A stretch of DNA of 64,000 nt, taken from positions 1-64,000 of the forward strand of contig JAZKLR010000246.1 of NCBI GenBank assembly GCA_037103525.1. The letters are read 5' to 3'. Positions within the stretch are counted from its first letter, which is position 1; each line of letters opens with the position of its first letter. The position numbers were made by a program, and so were the translations under genes. Shown piece by piece: positions 53,901 through 64,000 of this stretch. This DNA is from Ganaspis brasiliensis (taxonomy: Eukaryota; Arthropoda; Insecta; Hymenoptera; Figitidae). The notes under the pieces are model-generated. The model worked only from the letters and a program-made list of their open reading frames with translations. It searched no databases and was not told the origin of the DNA.

Positions 53901-56900
53901 TAACATAAATTTCATTTAGAAATAACATTTATTTCACGCCAAAGGCGCTCGTCACATATGGGGTATTCGGTCTTAGACGCCAACCCGTGACAATGCTGTG
54001 CTTACAAGGTACCAAATCTCAATAAAAGGTGTTCGGCGACTAACATTTATGCGTATTACTTTCCTTGCAACTGTGACACTTTAACATATTCTCTATCCAA
54101 CTGTGAAAGTTTAGCATAGTATTTTTCCAAAATTTTTGCCTAATGCATGCGTATTACTTTTATCATCGTTAGACTTTGAAAAGTCGTCTTGGTAGTTGTC
54201 AATAGACACTTTTTCTTTAAAATATTTTTATAACATTTCGCTCGGAATCGAGTGAGTTAATGCTCAGTAAATTGAAAATATAACATAAATTTCATTTAGA
54301 AATAACATTTATTTCACGCCAAAGGCGCTCGTCACATATGGGCCATTCGGTCTTAGACGCCAACCCGTGACAATGCTGTGCTTACAAGGTACCAAATCTC
54401 AATAAAAGGTGTTCGGCGAATAACATTTATGCGTATTACTTTCCTTGCAACTGTGACACTTTAACATATTCTCTATCCAACTGTGAAAGTTTAGCATAGT
54501 ATTTTTCCAAAATTTTTGCCTAATGCATGCGTATTACTTTTATCATCGTTAGACTTTGAAAAGTCGTCTTGGTAGTTGTCAATAGACACTTTTTCTTTAA
54601 AATATTTTTATAACATTTCGCTCGGAATCGAGTGAGTTAATGCTCAGTAAATTGAAAATATAACATAAATTTCATTTAGAAAAAACATTTATTTCACGCC
54701 AAAGGCGCTCGTCACATATGGGCCATTCGGTCTTAGACGCCAACCCTTGACAATGCTGTGCTTACAAGGTACCAAATCTCAATAAAAGGTGTTCGGCGAC
54801 TAACATTTATGCGTATTACTTTCCTTGCAACTGTGACACTTTAACATATTCTCTATCCAACTGTGACAGTTTAGCATAGTAGTTTTTCCAAAATTTTCGC
54901 CTAATGCATGCGCATTACTTTTATCATCGTTAGACTTTGAAAAGTCGTCTTGGTAGATGTCAATAGACACTTTTTCGGTAAAATATTTTTATAACTTTTC
55001 GCTCGGAATCGTGTGAGTCAATGCTCAGTAAATTGAAAATATAACATAAATTTCATTTAGAAAAAACATTTATTTCACGCCAAAGGCGCTCGTCACATAT
55101 GGGCCATTCGGTCTTAGATGCCAACCCGTGACAATGCTGTGCTTACAAGGTACCAAATCTCAATAAAAGGTGTTCGGCGACTAACATTTATGCGTATTAC
55201 TTTCCTTGCAACTGTGACACTTTAACATATTCTCTATCCAACTGTGACAGTTTAGCATAGTAGTTTTTCCAAAATTTTCGCCTAATGCATGCGTAATACT
55301 TTTATCATCGTTAGACTTTAAAAAGTCGTCTTGGTAGTTGTCAATAGACACTTTTTCGTTAAAATATTTTTATAACATTTCGCTCGGAATCGAGTGAGTC
55401 AATGCTCAGTAAATTAAAAATATAACATAAATTTCATTTAAAAATAATATTTATTTTACGCCAAAGGCGCTCGTCACATATGGGCCATTCGGTCTTAGAC
55501 GCCAACCCGTGACAATGCTGTGCTTACAAGGTACCAAATCTCAATAAAAGGTGTTCGGCGAATAACATTTATGCGTATTACTTTCCTTGCAACTGTGACA
55601 CTTTAACATATTCTCTATCCAACTGTGAAAGTTTAGCATAGTATTTTTCCAAAATTTTCGCCTAATGCATGCGTATTACTTTTAACATCGTTAGACTTTG
55701 AAAAGTCGTCTTGGTAGTTGTCAATAGACACTTTTTCTTTAAAATATTTTTATAACTTTTCGCTCGGAACCGAGTGAGTCAATGCTCAGTAAATTGAAAA
55801 TATAACATAAATTTCATTTAGAAATAACATTTATTTCACGCCAAAGGCACTCGTCACATATGGGCCATTCGGTCTTAGACGCCAACCCGTGACAATGCTG
55901 TGCTTACAAGGTACCAAATCTCAATAAAAGGTGTTCGGCGACTAACATTTATGCGTATTACTTTCCTTGCAACTGTGACACTTTAACATATTCTCTATCC
56001 AACTGTGACAGTTTAGCATAGTAGTTTTTCCAAAATTTTCGCCTAATGCATGCGCATTACTTTTATCATCGTTAGACTTTGAAAAGTCGTCTTGGTAGTT
56101 GTCAATAGACACTTTTTCGGTAAAATATTTTTATAACTTTTCGCTCGGAATCGAGTGAGTCAATGCTCAGTAAATTGAAAATATAACATAAATTTCATTT
56201 AGAAAAAACATTTATTTCACGCCAAAGGCGCTTGTCACATATGGGCCATTCGGTCTTAGATGCCAACCCGTGACAATGCTGTGCTTACAAGGTACCAAAT
56301 CTCAATAAAAGGTGTTCGGCGACTAACATTTATGCGTATTACTTTCCTTGCAACTGTGACACTTTAACATATTCTCTATCCAACTGTGACAGTTTAGCAT
56401 AGTAGTTTTTCCAAAATTTTCGCCTAATGCATGCGTAATACTTTTATCATCGTTAGACTTTAAAAAGTCGTCTTGGTAGTTGTCAATAGACACTTTTTCG
56501 TTAAAATATTTTTATAACATTTCGCTCGGAATCGAGTGAGTCAATGCTCAGTAAATTAAAAATATAACATAAATTTCATTTAGAAATAATATTTATTTTA
56601 CGCCAAAGGCGCTCGTCACATATGGGCCATTCGGTCTTAGACGCCAACCCGTGACAATGCTGTGCTTACAAGGTACCAAATCTCAATAAAAGGTGTTCGG
56701 CGAATAACATTTATGCGTATTACTTTCCTTGCAACTGTGACACTTTAACATATTCTCTATCCAACTGTGAAAGTTTAGCATAGTATTTTTCCAAAATTTT
56801 CGCCTAATGCATGCGTATTACTTTTAATATCGTTAGACTTTGAAAAGTCGTCTTGGTAGTTGTCAATAGACACTTTTTCTTTAAAATATTTTTATAACTT

Positions 56901-57354
56901 TTCGCTCGGAACCGAGTGAGTCAATGCTCAGTAAATTGAAAATATAACATAAATTTCATTTAGAAATAACATTTATTTCACGCCAAAGGCACTCGTCACA
57001 TATGGGCCATTCGGTCTTAGACGCCAACCCGTGACAATGCTGTGCTTACAAGGTACCAAATCTCAATAAAAGGTGTTCGGCGACTAACATTTATGCGTAT
57101 TACTTTCCTTGCAACTGTGACACTTTAACATATTCTCTATCCAACTGTGACAGTTTAGCATAGTATTTTTCCAAAATTTTCGCCTAATGCATGCGTATTA
57201 CTTTTATCATCGTTAGACTTTGAAAAGTCGTCTTGGTAGTTGTCAATAGACACTTTTTCGTTAAAATATTTTTATAACTTTTCGCTCGGAATCGAGTGAG
57301 TCAATGCTCAGTAAATTAAAAATATAACATAAATTTCATTTAGAAATAATATTT
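50989..57354. repeat. HOR family II, unit 5 (about 17 monomers)
   Basis: It starts with the same G, D, C, B and D types, has the 282-bp monomer at 52891, two E monomers (with TGACTGTTTAGC at about 53726), then GAAAG/GTTAATG monomers and the CCCTTGACAATG C monomer (54746). It finishes with the GGAACCGAG/GGCACTCG set at an offset of 7125 bp from unit 4 (48638 to 55763 and 49780 to 56905). It ends where the 3641-bp duplication begins. Confidence 0.75.
52891..53172. repeat. Short 282-bp monomer, eighth copy
   Basis: Same deletion junction, 12435 bp after the seventh copy (7498 + 4937). It lacks the AAAATCTTTTTAT change. HOR unit 4 in between has no short monomer. Confidence 0.95.
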
Positions 57355-58612
57355 ATTTTACGCCAAAGGCGCTCGTCACATATGGGCCATTTGGTCTTAG
57401 ACGCCAACCCGTGACAATGCTGTGCTTACAAGGTACCAAATCTCAATAAAAGGTGTTCGGCGAATAACATTTATGCGTATTACTTTCCTTGCAACTGTGA
57501 CACTTTAACATATTCTCTATCCAACTGTGAAAGTTTAGCATAGTATTTTTCCAAAATTTTTGCCTAATGCATGCGTATTACTTTTATCATCGTTAGACTT
57601 TGAAAAGTCGTCTTGGTAGTTGTCAATAGACACTTTTTCTTTAAAATATTTTTATAACATTTCGCTCGGAATCGAGTGAGTTAATGCTCAGTAAATTGAA
57701 AATATAACATAAATTTCATTTAGAAATAACATTTATTTCACGCCAAAGGCGCTCGTCACATATGGGCCATTCGGTCTTAGACGCCAACCCGTGACAATGC
57801 TGTGCTTACAAGGTACCAAATCTCAATAAAAGGTGTTCGGCGACTAACATTTATGCGTATTACTTTCCTTGCAACTGTGACACTTTAACATATTCTCTAT
57901 CCAACTGTGAAAGTTTAGCATAGTATTTTTCCAAAATTTTCGCCTAATGCATGCGTATTACTTTTAACATCGTTAGACTTTGAAAAGTCGTCTTGGTAGT
58001 TGTCAAAAGACACTTTTTCTTTAAAATATTTTTATAACTTTTCGCTCGGAACCGAGTGAGTCAATGCTCAGTAAATTGAAAATATAACATAAATTTCATT
58101 TAGAAATAACATTTATTTCACGCCAAAGGCACTCGTCACATATAGGCCATTCGGTCTTAGACGCCAACCCGTGACAATGCTGTGCTTACAAGGTACCAAA
58201 TCTCAATAAAAGGTGTTCGGCGACTAACATTTATGCGTATTACTTTCCTTGCAACTGTGACACTTTAACATATTCTCTATCCAACTGTGACAGTTTAGCA
58301 TAGTATTCTTCCAAAATTTTCGCCTAATGCATGCGTATTACTTTTATCATCGTTAGACTTTGAAAAGTCGTCTTGGTAGTTGTCAATAGACAGTTTTTCT
58401 TTAAAATATTTTTATAACTTTTCGCTCGGAATCGAGTGAGTCAATTCTCAGTAAATTAAAAATATAACATAAATTTCATTTAGAAACAACATTTATTTCA
58501 CGCCAAAGGCGCTCGTCACATATAAGCTATTCGGTCTTAGACGCCGACCCCTGACAATGCTGTGCTTACAATGTACCAAATCTCAATAAAAGGTGTTCGG
58601 CGACTACATTTA

Positions 58613-58699
58613 TGCGTATTACTTTCCTTGCAACTGTGACACTTTAACTTATTTAGAGAATAAGTTAAAGTGTCACAGTTGCAAGGAAAGTAATACGCA
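58613..58699. repeat. Perfect 41-bp inverted repeat (foldback), copy 1
   Basis: The left arm 58613-58653 is ordinary satellite (TGCGTATTACTTTCC to AACTTATT). The right arm 58659-58699 is its exact reverse complement, ending TAATACGCA, with the 5-base centre TAGAG (58654-58658). The centre is the reverse complement of CTCTA, the next five satellite bases, so the inverted segment is really 46 bp of satellite copied from the opposite strand. The right arm keeps the E-type AATAAGTT, matching the adjacent left arm, so the template was this monomer or its sister. It is the only satellite in inverted orientation that I found, apart from its 3641-bp duplicate. Confidence 0.97.
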
Positions 58700-58874
58700 A
58701 TATAATAATAGGGTATCTAATCCTAATTTAATTACTAAATTATTAAAAATTTTTTAATAATTATATTTATATAAAAATTTATTTTTATTAAAATTTTTTA
58801 TTTCACTAATTAATTTCAATATTTATATATTTTTAAATTATAAATTTTTTTTTAAATTTTTTTTTTTAAATTAT
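58700..58874 (-). pseudogene. rrnS: Mitochondrial 12S rRNA fragment in nuclear satellite (NUMT), copy 1
   Basis: 175 bp of very AT-rich DNA unlike the satellite. On the minus strand it contains AGGATTAGATACCCTATTAT (58705-58724), the conserved small-subunit rRNA core used as an insect mitochondrial 12S primer site. Compared with that 25-base primer as I know it, one base differs (AAATTAGG for AAACTAGG). About 150 bp upstream in rRNA sense is AT-only-like sequence with a GTGAAATAAAA stretch and T/A runs of 9-11, typical of insect mitochondrial rRNA. Only an internal piece of the gene is present, so it cannot work as an rRNA. The identification rests mainly on the core motif; the species is not identifiable. 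Confidence 0.8.
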
Positions 58875-61800
58875 TATCCAACTGTGACAGTTTAGCATAG
58901 TAGTTTTTCCAAAATTTTCGCCTAATGCATGCGCATTATTTTTATCATCGTTAGACTTTGAAAAGTCGTCTTGGTAGTTGTCAATAGACACTTTTTCCTT
59001 AAAATATTTTTATAACCTTTCGCTCGGAATCGAGTGAGTCAATGCTCAGTAAATTGAAAATATAACATAAATTTCATTTAGAAATAACATTTATTTCACG
59101 CCAAAGGCGCTCGTCACATATGGGCCATTCGGTCTTAGACGCCAACCCGTGACAATGCTGTGCTTACAAGGTACCAAATCTCAATAAAAGGTGTTCGGCG
59201 ACTAACATTTATGCGTATTACTTTCCTTGCAACTGTGACACTTTAACATATTCTCTATCCAACTGTGACAGTTTAGCATAGTAGTTTTTCCAAAATTTTC
59301 GCCTAATGCATGCGCATTACTTTTATCATCGTTAGACTTTGAAAAGTCGTCTTGGTAGTTGTCAATAGACACTTTTTCTTTAAAATATTTTTATAACTTT
59401 TCGCTCGGAATCGAGTGAGTCAATGCTCAGTAAATTGAAAATATAACATAAATTTCATTTAGAAATAACATTTATTTCACGCCAAAGGCGCTCGTCACAT
59501 ATGGGCCATTCGGTCTTAGATGCCAACCCGTGACAATGCTGTGCTTACAAGGTACCAAATCTCAATAAAAGGTGTTCGGCGACTAACATTTATGCGTATT
59601 ACTTTCCTTGCAACTGTGACACTTTAACATATTCTCTATCCAACTGTGACAGTTTAGCATAGTATTTTTCCAAAATTTTCGCCTAATGCATGCGTATTAC
59701 TTTTATCATCGTTAGACTTTGAAAAGTCGTCTTGGTAGTTGTCAATAGACACTTTTTCGGTAAAATATTTTTATAACTTTTCGCTCGGAATCGAGTGAGT
59801 CAATGCTCAGTAAATTGAAAATATAACATAAATTTCATTTAGAAATAACATTTCTTTCACGCCAAAGGCGCTCGTCACATATGGGCCATTCGGTCTTAGA
59901 CGCCAACCCGTGACAATGCTGTGCTTACAAGGTACCAAATCTCAATAAAAGGTGTTCGGCGACTAACATTTATGCGTGTTACTTTCCTTGCAACTGTGAC
60001 ACTTTAACATATTCTCTATCCAACTGTGAAAGTTTAGCATAGTATTTTTCCAAAATTTTTGCCTAATGCATGCGTATTACTTTTATCATCGTTAGACTTT
60101 GAAAAGTCGTCTTGGTAGTTGTCAATAGACACTTTTTCTTTAAAATATTTTTATAATTTTTCGCTCGGAATCGAGTGAGTCAATGCTCAGTAAATTGAAA
60201 ATATAACATAAATTTCATTTAGAAATAACATTTATTTCACGCCAAAGGCGCTCGTCACATATGGGCCATTCGGTCTTAGACGCCAACCCGTGACAATGCT
60301 GTGCTTACAAGGTACCAAATCTCAATAAAAGGTGTTCGGCGACTAACATTTATGCGTATTACTTTCCTTGCAACTGTGACACTTTAAAATATTCTCTATC
60401 CAACTGTGACAGTTTAGCATAGTAGTTTTTCCAAAATTTTCGCCTAATGCATGCGCATTACTTTTATCATCGTTAGACTTTGAAAAGTCGTCTTGGTAGT
60501 TGTCAATAGACACTTTTTCGGTAAAATATTTTTATAAATTTTCGCTCGGAATCGAGTGAGTCAATGCTCAGTAAATTGAAAATATAACATAAATTTCATT
60601 TAGAAAAAACATTTATTTCACGCCAAAGGCGCTCGTCACATATGGGCCATTCGGTCTTAGATGCCAACCCGTGACAATGCTGTGCTTACAAGGTACCAAA
60701 TCTCAATAAAAGGTGTTCGGCGACTAACATTTATGCGTATTACTTTCCTTGCAACTGTGACACTTTAAAATATTCTCTATCCAACTGTGACAGTTTAGCA
60801 TAGTAGTTTTTCCAAAATTTTCGCCTAATGCATGCGTAATACTTTTATCATCGTTAGACTTTGAAAAGTCGTCTTGGTAGTTGTCAATAGACACTTTTTC
60901 TTTAAAATATTTTTATAACATTTCGCTCGGAATCGAGTGAGTTAATGCTCAGTAAATTGAAAATATAACATAAATTTCATTTAGAAATAATATTTATTTT
61001 ACGCCAAAGGCGCTCGTCACATATGGGCCATTCGGTCTTAGACGCCAACCCGTGACAATGCTGTGCTTACAAGGTACCAAATCTCAATAAAAGGTGTTCG
61101 ACGAATAACATTTATGCGTATTACTTTCCTTGCAACTGTGACACTTTAACATATTCTCTATCCAACTGTGAAAGTTTAGCATAGTATTTTTCCAAAATTT
61201 TTGCCTAATGCATGCGTATTACTTTTATCATCGTTAGACTTTGAAAAGTCGTCTTGGTAGTTGTCAATAGACACTTTTTCTTTAAAATATTTTTATAACA
61301 TTTCGCTCGGAATCGAGTGAGTTAATGCTCAGTAAATTGAAAATATAACATAAATTTCATTTAGAAATAACAATTATTTCACGCCAAAGGCGCTCGTCAC
61401 ATATGGGCCATTCGGTCTTAGACGCCAACCCGTGACAATGCTGTGCTTACAAGGTACCAAATCTCAATAAAAGGTGTTCGGCGACTAACATTTATGCGTA
61501 TTACTTTCCTTGCAACTGTGACACTTTAACATATTCTCTATCCAACTGTGAAAGTTTAGCATAGTATTTTTCCAAAATTTTCGCCTAATGCATGCGTATT
61601 ACTTTTAACATCGTTAGACTTTGAAAAGTCGTCTTGGTAGTTGTCAATAGACACTTTTTCTTTAAAATATTTTTATAACTTTTCGCTCGGAATCGAGTGA
61701 GTCAATGCTCAGTAAATTGAAAATATAACATAAATTTCATTTAGAAATAACATTTATTTCACGCCAAAGGCACTCGTCACATATGGGCCATTCGGTCTTA

Positions 61801-62253
61801 GACGCCAACCCGTGACAATGCTGTGCTTACAAGGTACCAAATCTCAATAAAAGGTGTTCGGCGACTAACATTTATGCGTATTACTTTCCTTGCAACTGTG
61901 ACACTTTAACATATTCTCTATCCAACTGTGACAGTTTAGCATAGTATTTTTCCAAAATTTTCGCCTAATGCATGCGTATCACTTTTATCATCGTTAGACT
62001 TTGAAAAGTCGTCTTGGTAGTTGTCAATAGACACTTTTTCTTTAAAATATTTTTATAACTTTTCGCTCGGAATCGAGTGAGTCAATGCTCAGTAAATTAA
62101 AAATATAACATAAATTTCATTTAGAAACAACATTTATTTCACGCCAAAGGCGCTCGTCACATATGGGCTCTTCGGTCTTAGACGCCGACCCCTGACAATG
62201 CTGTGCTTACAATGTACCAAATCTCAATAAAAGGTGTTCGGCGACTACATTTA

Positions 62254-62340
62254 TGCGTATTACTTTCCTTGCAACTGTGACACTTTAACTTATTTAGAGA
62301 ATAAGTTAAAGTGTCACAGTTGCAAGGAAAGTAATACGCA
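62254..62340. repeat. Perfect 41-bp inverted repeat (foldback), copy 2
   Basis: Arms 62254-62294 and 62300-62340, centre TAGAG at 62295-62299. It is identical to the copy at 58613, with no mismatches between the arms despite other changes nearby. Confidence 0.97.
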
Positions 62341-62515
62341 ATATAATAATAGGGTATCTAATCCTAATTTAATTACTAAATTATTAAAAAATTTTTAATA
62401 ATTATATTTATATAAAAATTTATTTTTATTAAAATTTTTTATTTCACTAATTAATTTCAATATTTATATATTTTTAAATTATAAATTTTTTTTTAAATTT
62501 TTTTTTTAAAATTAT
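62341..62515 (-). pseudogene. rrnS: Mitochondrial 12S rRNA fragment in nuclear satellite (NUMT), copy 2
   Basis: Second copy of the 175-bp insert, with the same core motif (reverse complement of AGGATTAGATACCCT at 62351-62365). By eye it differs from copy 1 at two positions: A6T5 in place of A5T6 near 62390, and T10A4 in place of T11A3 near 62510. Same length and same junctions on both sides, so it arose by duplication of the whole unit and not by a second capture. Confidence 0.8.
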
Positions 62516-64000
62516 TATCCAACTCTGACAGTTTAGCATAGTAGTTTTTCCAAAATTTTCGCCTAATGCATGCGCATTACTTTTATCATCGTTAGACTTT
62601 GAAAAGTCGTCTTGGTAGTTGTCAATAGACACTTTTTCGTTAAAATATTTTTATAACCTTTCGCTTGGAATCGAGTGAGTCAATGCTCAGTAAATTGAAA
62701 ATATAACATAAATTTCATTTAGAAATAACATTTATTTCACGCCAAAGGCGCTCGTCACATATGGGCCATTCGGTCTTAGACGCCAACCCGTGACAATGCT
62801 GTGCTTACAAGGTACCAAATCTCAATAAAAGGTGTTCGGCGACTAACATTTATGCGTATTACTTTCCTTGCAACTGTGACACTTTAACATATTCTCTATC
62901 CAACTGTGACAGTTTAGCATAGTAGTTTTTCCAAAATTTTCGCCTAATGCATGCGCATTACTTTTATCATCGTTAGACTTTGAAAAGTCGTCTTGGTAGT
63001 TGTCAATAGACACTTTTTCTTTAAAATATTTTTATAACTTTTCGCTCAGAATCGAGTGAGTCAATGCTCAGTAAATTGAAAATATAACATAAATTTCATT
63101 TAGAAATAACATTTATTTCACGCCAAAGGCGCTCGTCACATATGGGCCATTCGGTCTTAGATGCCAACCCGTGACAATGCTGTGCTTACAAGGTACCAAA
63201 TCTCAATAAAAGGTGTTCGGCGACTAACATTTATGCGTATTACTTTCCTTGCAACTGTGACACTTTAACATATTCTCTATCCAACTGTGACAGTTTAGCA
63301 TAGTATTTTTCCAAAATTTTCGCCTAATGCATGCGTATTACTTTTATCATCGTTAGACTTTGAAAAGTCGTCTTGGTAGTTGTCAATAGACACTTTTTCG
63401 GTAAAATATTTTTATAACTTTTCGCTCGGAATCGAGTGAGTCAATGCTCAGTAAATTGAAAATATAACATAAATTTCATTTAGAAATAACATTTCTTTCA
63501 CGCCAAAGGCGCTCGTCACATATGGGCCATTCGGTCTTAGACGCCAACCCGTGACAATGCTGTGCTTACAAGGTACCAAATCTCAATAAAAGGTGTTCGG
63601 CGACTAACATTTATGCGTATTACTTTCCTTGCAACTGTGACACTTTAACATATTCTCTATCCAACTGTGAAAGTTTAGCATAGTATTTTTCCAAAATTTT
63701 TGCCTAATGCATGCGTATTACTTTTATCATCGTTAGACTTTGAAAAGTCGTCTTGGTAGTTGTCAATAGACACTTTTTCGGTAAAATATTTTTATAATTT
63801 TTCGCTCGGAATCGAGTGAGTCAATGCTCAGTAAATTGAAAATATAACATAAATTTCATTTAGAAATAACATTTATTTCACGCCAAAGGCGCTCGTCACA
63901 TATGGGCCATTCGGTCTTAGACGCCAACCCGTGACAATGCTGTGCTTACAAGGTACCAAATCTCAATAAAAGGTGTTCGGCGACTAACATTTATGCGTAT

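Larger units (their letters stand above)
58495..59092. repeat. Interrupted monomer (598 bp) with foldback and mitochondrial insert, copy 1
   Basis: A satellite monomer split by 221 bp of added DNA. The left part (58495-58653) is E-like: AAGCTATTCGG, CGCCGACCCC, CGACTACATTTATG, AACTTATT. The right part (from about 58875) is C-like: TAGTAGTTTTTCC, GCGCATT. At most about 3-5 bases of the satellite (CTCTA) are missing at the join. The added DNA is 46 bp of inverted satellite (58654-58699) and 175 bp of mitochondrial-like DNA (58700-58874). The different monomer types on either side mean that two non-allelic monomers were joined, unless later conversion changed one side. Confidence 0.9.
57355..60995. 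repeat. 3641-bp tandem duplication, first unit
   Basis: It comprises nine satellite monomers' worth of sequence plus the 221-bp insert. The offset of 3641 bp to the second unit is supported at many independent marks: TTTTAACATCG (57965 to 61606), GAAACAAC (58483 to 62124), the foldback (58613 to 62254), the 12S core (58710 to 62351), TTTCTTTCAC (59852 to 63493) and TTATAATTTTTCG (60151 to 63792). The left edge is put at the D monomer at 57355, because the preceding monomer does not match at this offset. The exact edge within that monomer is not resolved. Confidence 0.8.
62136..62733. repeat. Interrupted monomer (598 bp) with foldback and mitochondrial insert, copy 2
   Basis: Same structure and length as the monomer at 58495, exactly 3641 bp downstream, with the same E-like left side and C-like right side. 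Small differences: GGGCTCTTCGG on the left, and AACTCTGACAG in place of AACTGTGACAG just right of the insert. Confidence 0.9.
1..64000. repeat. Satellite DNA array, 379-381 bp monomer, whole window
   Basis: Head-to-tail copies of one sequence fill the window. Counting from the conserved start ATTTCACGCCAAAGGCG, the first starts fall at 1, 382, 763, 1144, 1525, 1905, 2187, 2566 and 2945, so full monomers are 379-381 bp and one class is 282 bp. All copies have the same orientation. Total length and monomer sizes imply about 169 copies (an estimate). Copies differ by a limited set of recurring variants, for example GACGCC/GATGCC/TATACGCC, CCATTCGG/CTATTAGG/GTATTCGG, CATATT/CTTATT, GACAG/GAAAG and GCGCATT/GCGTATT/GCGTAATA. 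These define monomer types arranged in higher-order repeats. No gene lies within the array. The family is not one I can name. A centromeric or pericentromeric location is inferred from length, homogeneity and HOR structure. Confidence 0.98.
60996..64000. repeat. 3641-bp tandem duplication, second unit, cut by window end
   Basis: Second copy of the unit, 3005 bp of it inside the window. It differs from the first by scattered single-base changes (for example TTCGACGAATAAC near 61099, CAATTATTTC near 61371, CTCTGACAG at 62523 and CGCTTGGAATC near 62662). The duplication is therefore not a trivial sequence copy from assembly and has had time to diverge. Whether more units follow cannot be seen. 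Confidence 0.8.

Noticed and set aside
58613..58874. Transposable element (MITE or foldback element)
   Set aside because: The inverted arms are satellite sequence lying together at one side, not terminal repeats flanking the insert. There is no target-site duplication and no copy outside the 3641-bp duplication.
58700..58874. Bacterial endosymbiont or plastid 16S rRNA
   Set aside because: The ATTAGATACCC core is universal, but the flanks are almost pure A/T with TATTAT after the core, as in insect mitochondria. Bacterial and plastid genes have GC-rich flanks here.
58700..58874. Functional mitochondrial rRNA gene or a mitochondrial contig
   Set aside because: Only 175 bp of an internal segment is present, joined directly to nuclear-type satellite on both sides.
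1..64000. CRISPR array
   Set aside because: Regular repeats are present, but the unit is about 380 bp, there are no unique spacers between short repeats, and no cas genes occur.
1..64000. Protein-coding tandem repeat or long ORF (a 381-bp monomer is divisible by three)
   Set aside because: Each monomer has stop codons in all three forward frames (for example TGA at 58, TAA at 93, TAG at 182 in the first) and in the three reverse frames. Monomers of 379, 380 and 282 bp would also shift the frame.
1..64000. Plasmid iterons or replication origin
   Set aside because: The repeat unit is far too long, the array is too large, and no replication gene or AT-rich melting region separate from the satellite exists.
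1..64000. Telomeric or subtelomeric repeats
   Set aside because: No TTAGG or TTAGGG runs or telomeric retroelements were seen on either strand.

Overview
The whole window is satellite DNA. One 379-381 bp monomer family (about 37% GC, counted by hand on the first copy) is repeated head to tail in a single orientation from base 1 to base 64000. My estimate from the spacing is about 169 copies. There are no genes, tRNAs, complete rRNAs, transposons or CRISPR arrays. The monomer has stop codons in all six frames, so no long reading frame can run through the array. The pattern fits a centromeric or pericentromeric block of a eukaryote. Two short inserts near the right end match the insect mitochondrial 12S rRNA signature, so an insect (or other arthropod) nuclear genome is the best guess. 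I cannot name a species.

Layout. (1) 1-14915: three copies of one higher-order repeat (HOR family I). Copies 1 and 2 are 4846 bp (13 monomers) and 5605 bp (15 monomers), and copy 3 is cut short at about 4.46 kb. They differ by loss or gain of whole monomers. (2) 14916-26214: an irregular mosaic of the same monomer types, including a four-monomer block duplicated at an offset of 2278 bp. (3) 26215-57354: HOR family II, with successive units of 5599, 6740, 7498, 4937 and about 6366 bp. Long stretches look identical at these offsets, and rare private mutations are shared. (4) 57355-64000: a tandem duplication with period 3641 bp, whose unit carries the only foreign DNA in the window.

Recurrent elements. 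Eight monomers are 282 bp long. Each has the same 98-bp deletion between two 14-bp direct repeats that lie inside the normal monomer. They occur once per unit in most HOR units, so one deletion event was spread by amplification. A 7-bp deletion and many point variants act as tags in the same way and show unequal exchange in whole-monomer steps.

Most notable structure. At 58613-58874, and again 3641 bp later at 62254-62515, a monomer is interrupted by a perfect 41-bp foldback of its own sequence (5-bp centre), followed directly by 175 bp of extremely AT-rich DNA. That DNA contains, on the minus strand, AGGATTAGATACCCTATTAT, the conserved core of insect mitochondrial 12S rRNA. The monomer type differs on the two sides of the insert. 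This looks like a break repaired by strand fold-back, capture of a mitochondrial fragment and joining to a non-allelic monomer, after which the scar was copied as part of a new satellite higher-order unit.
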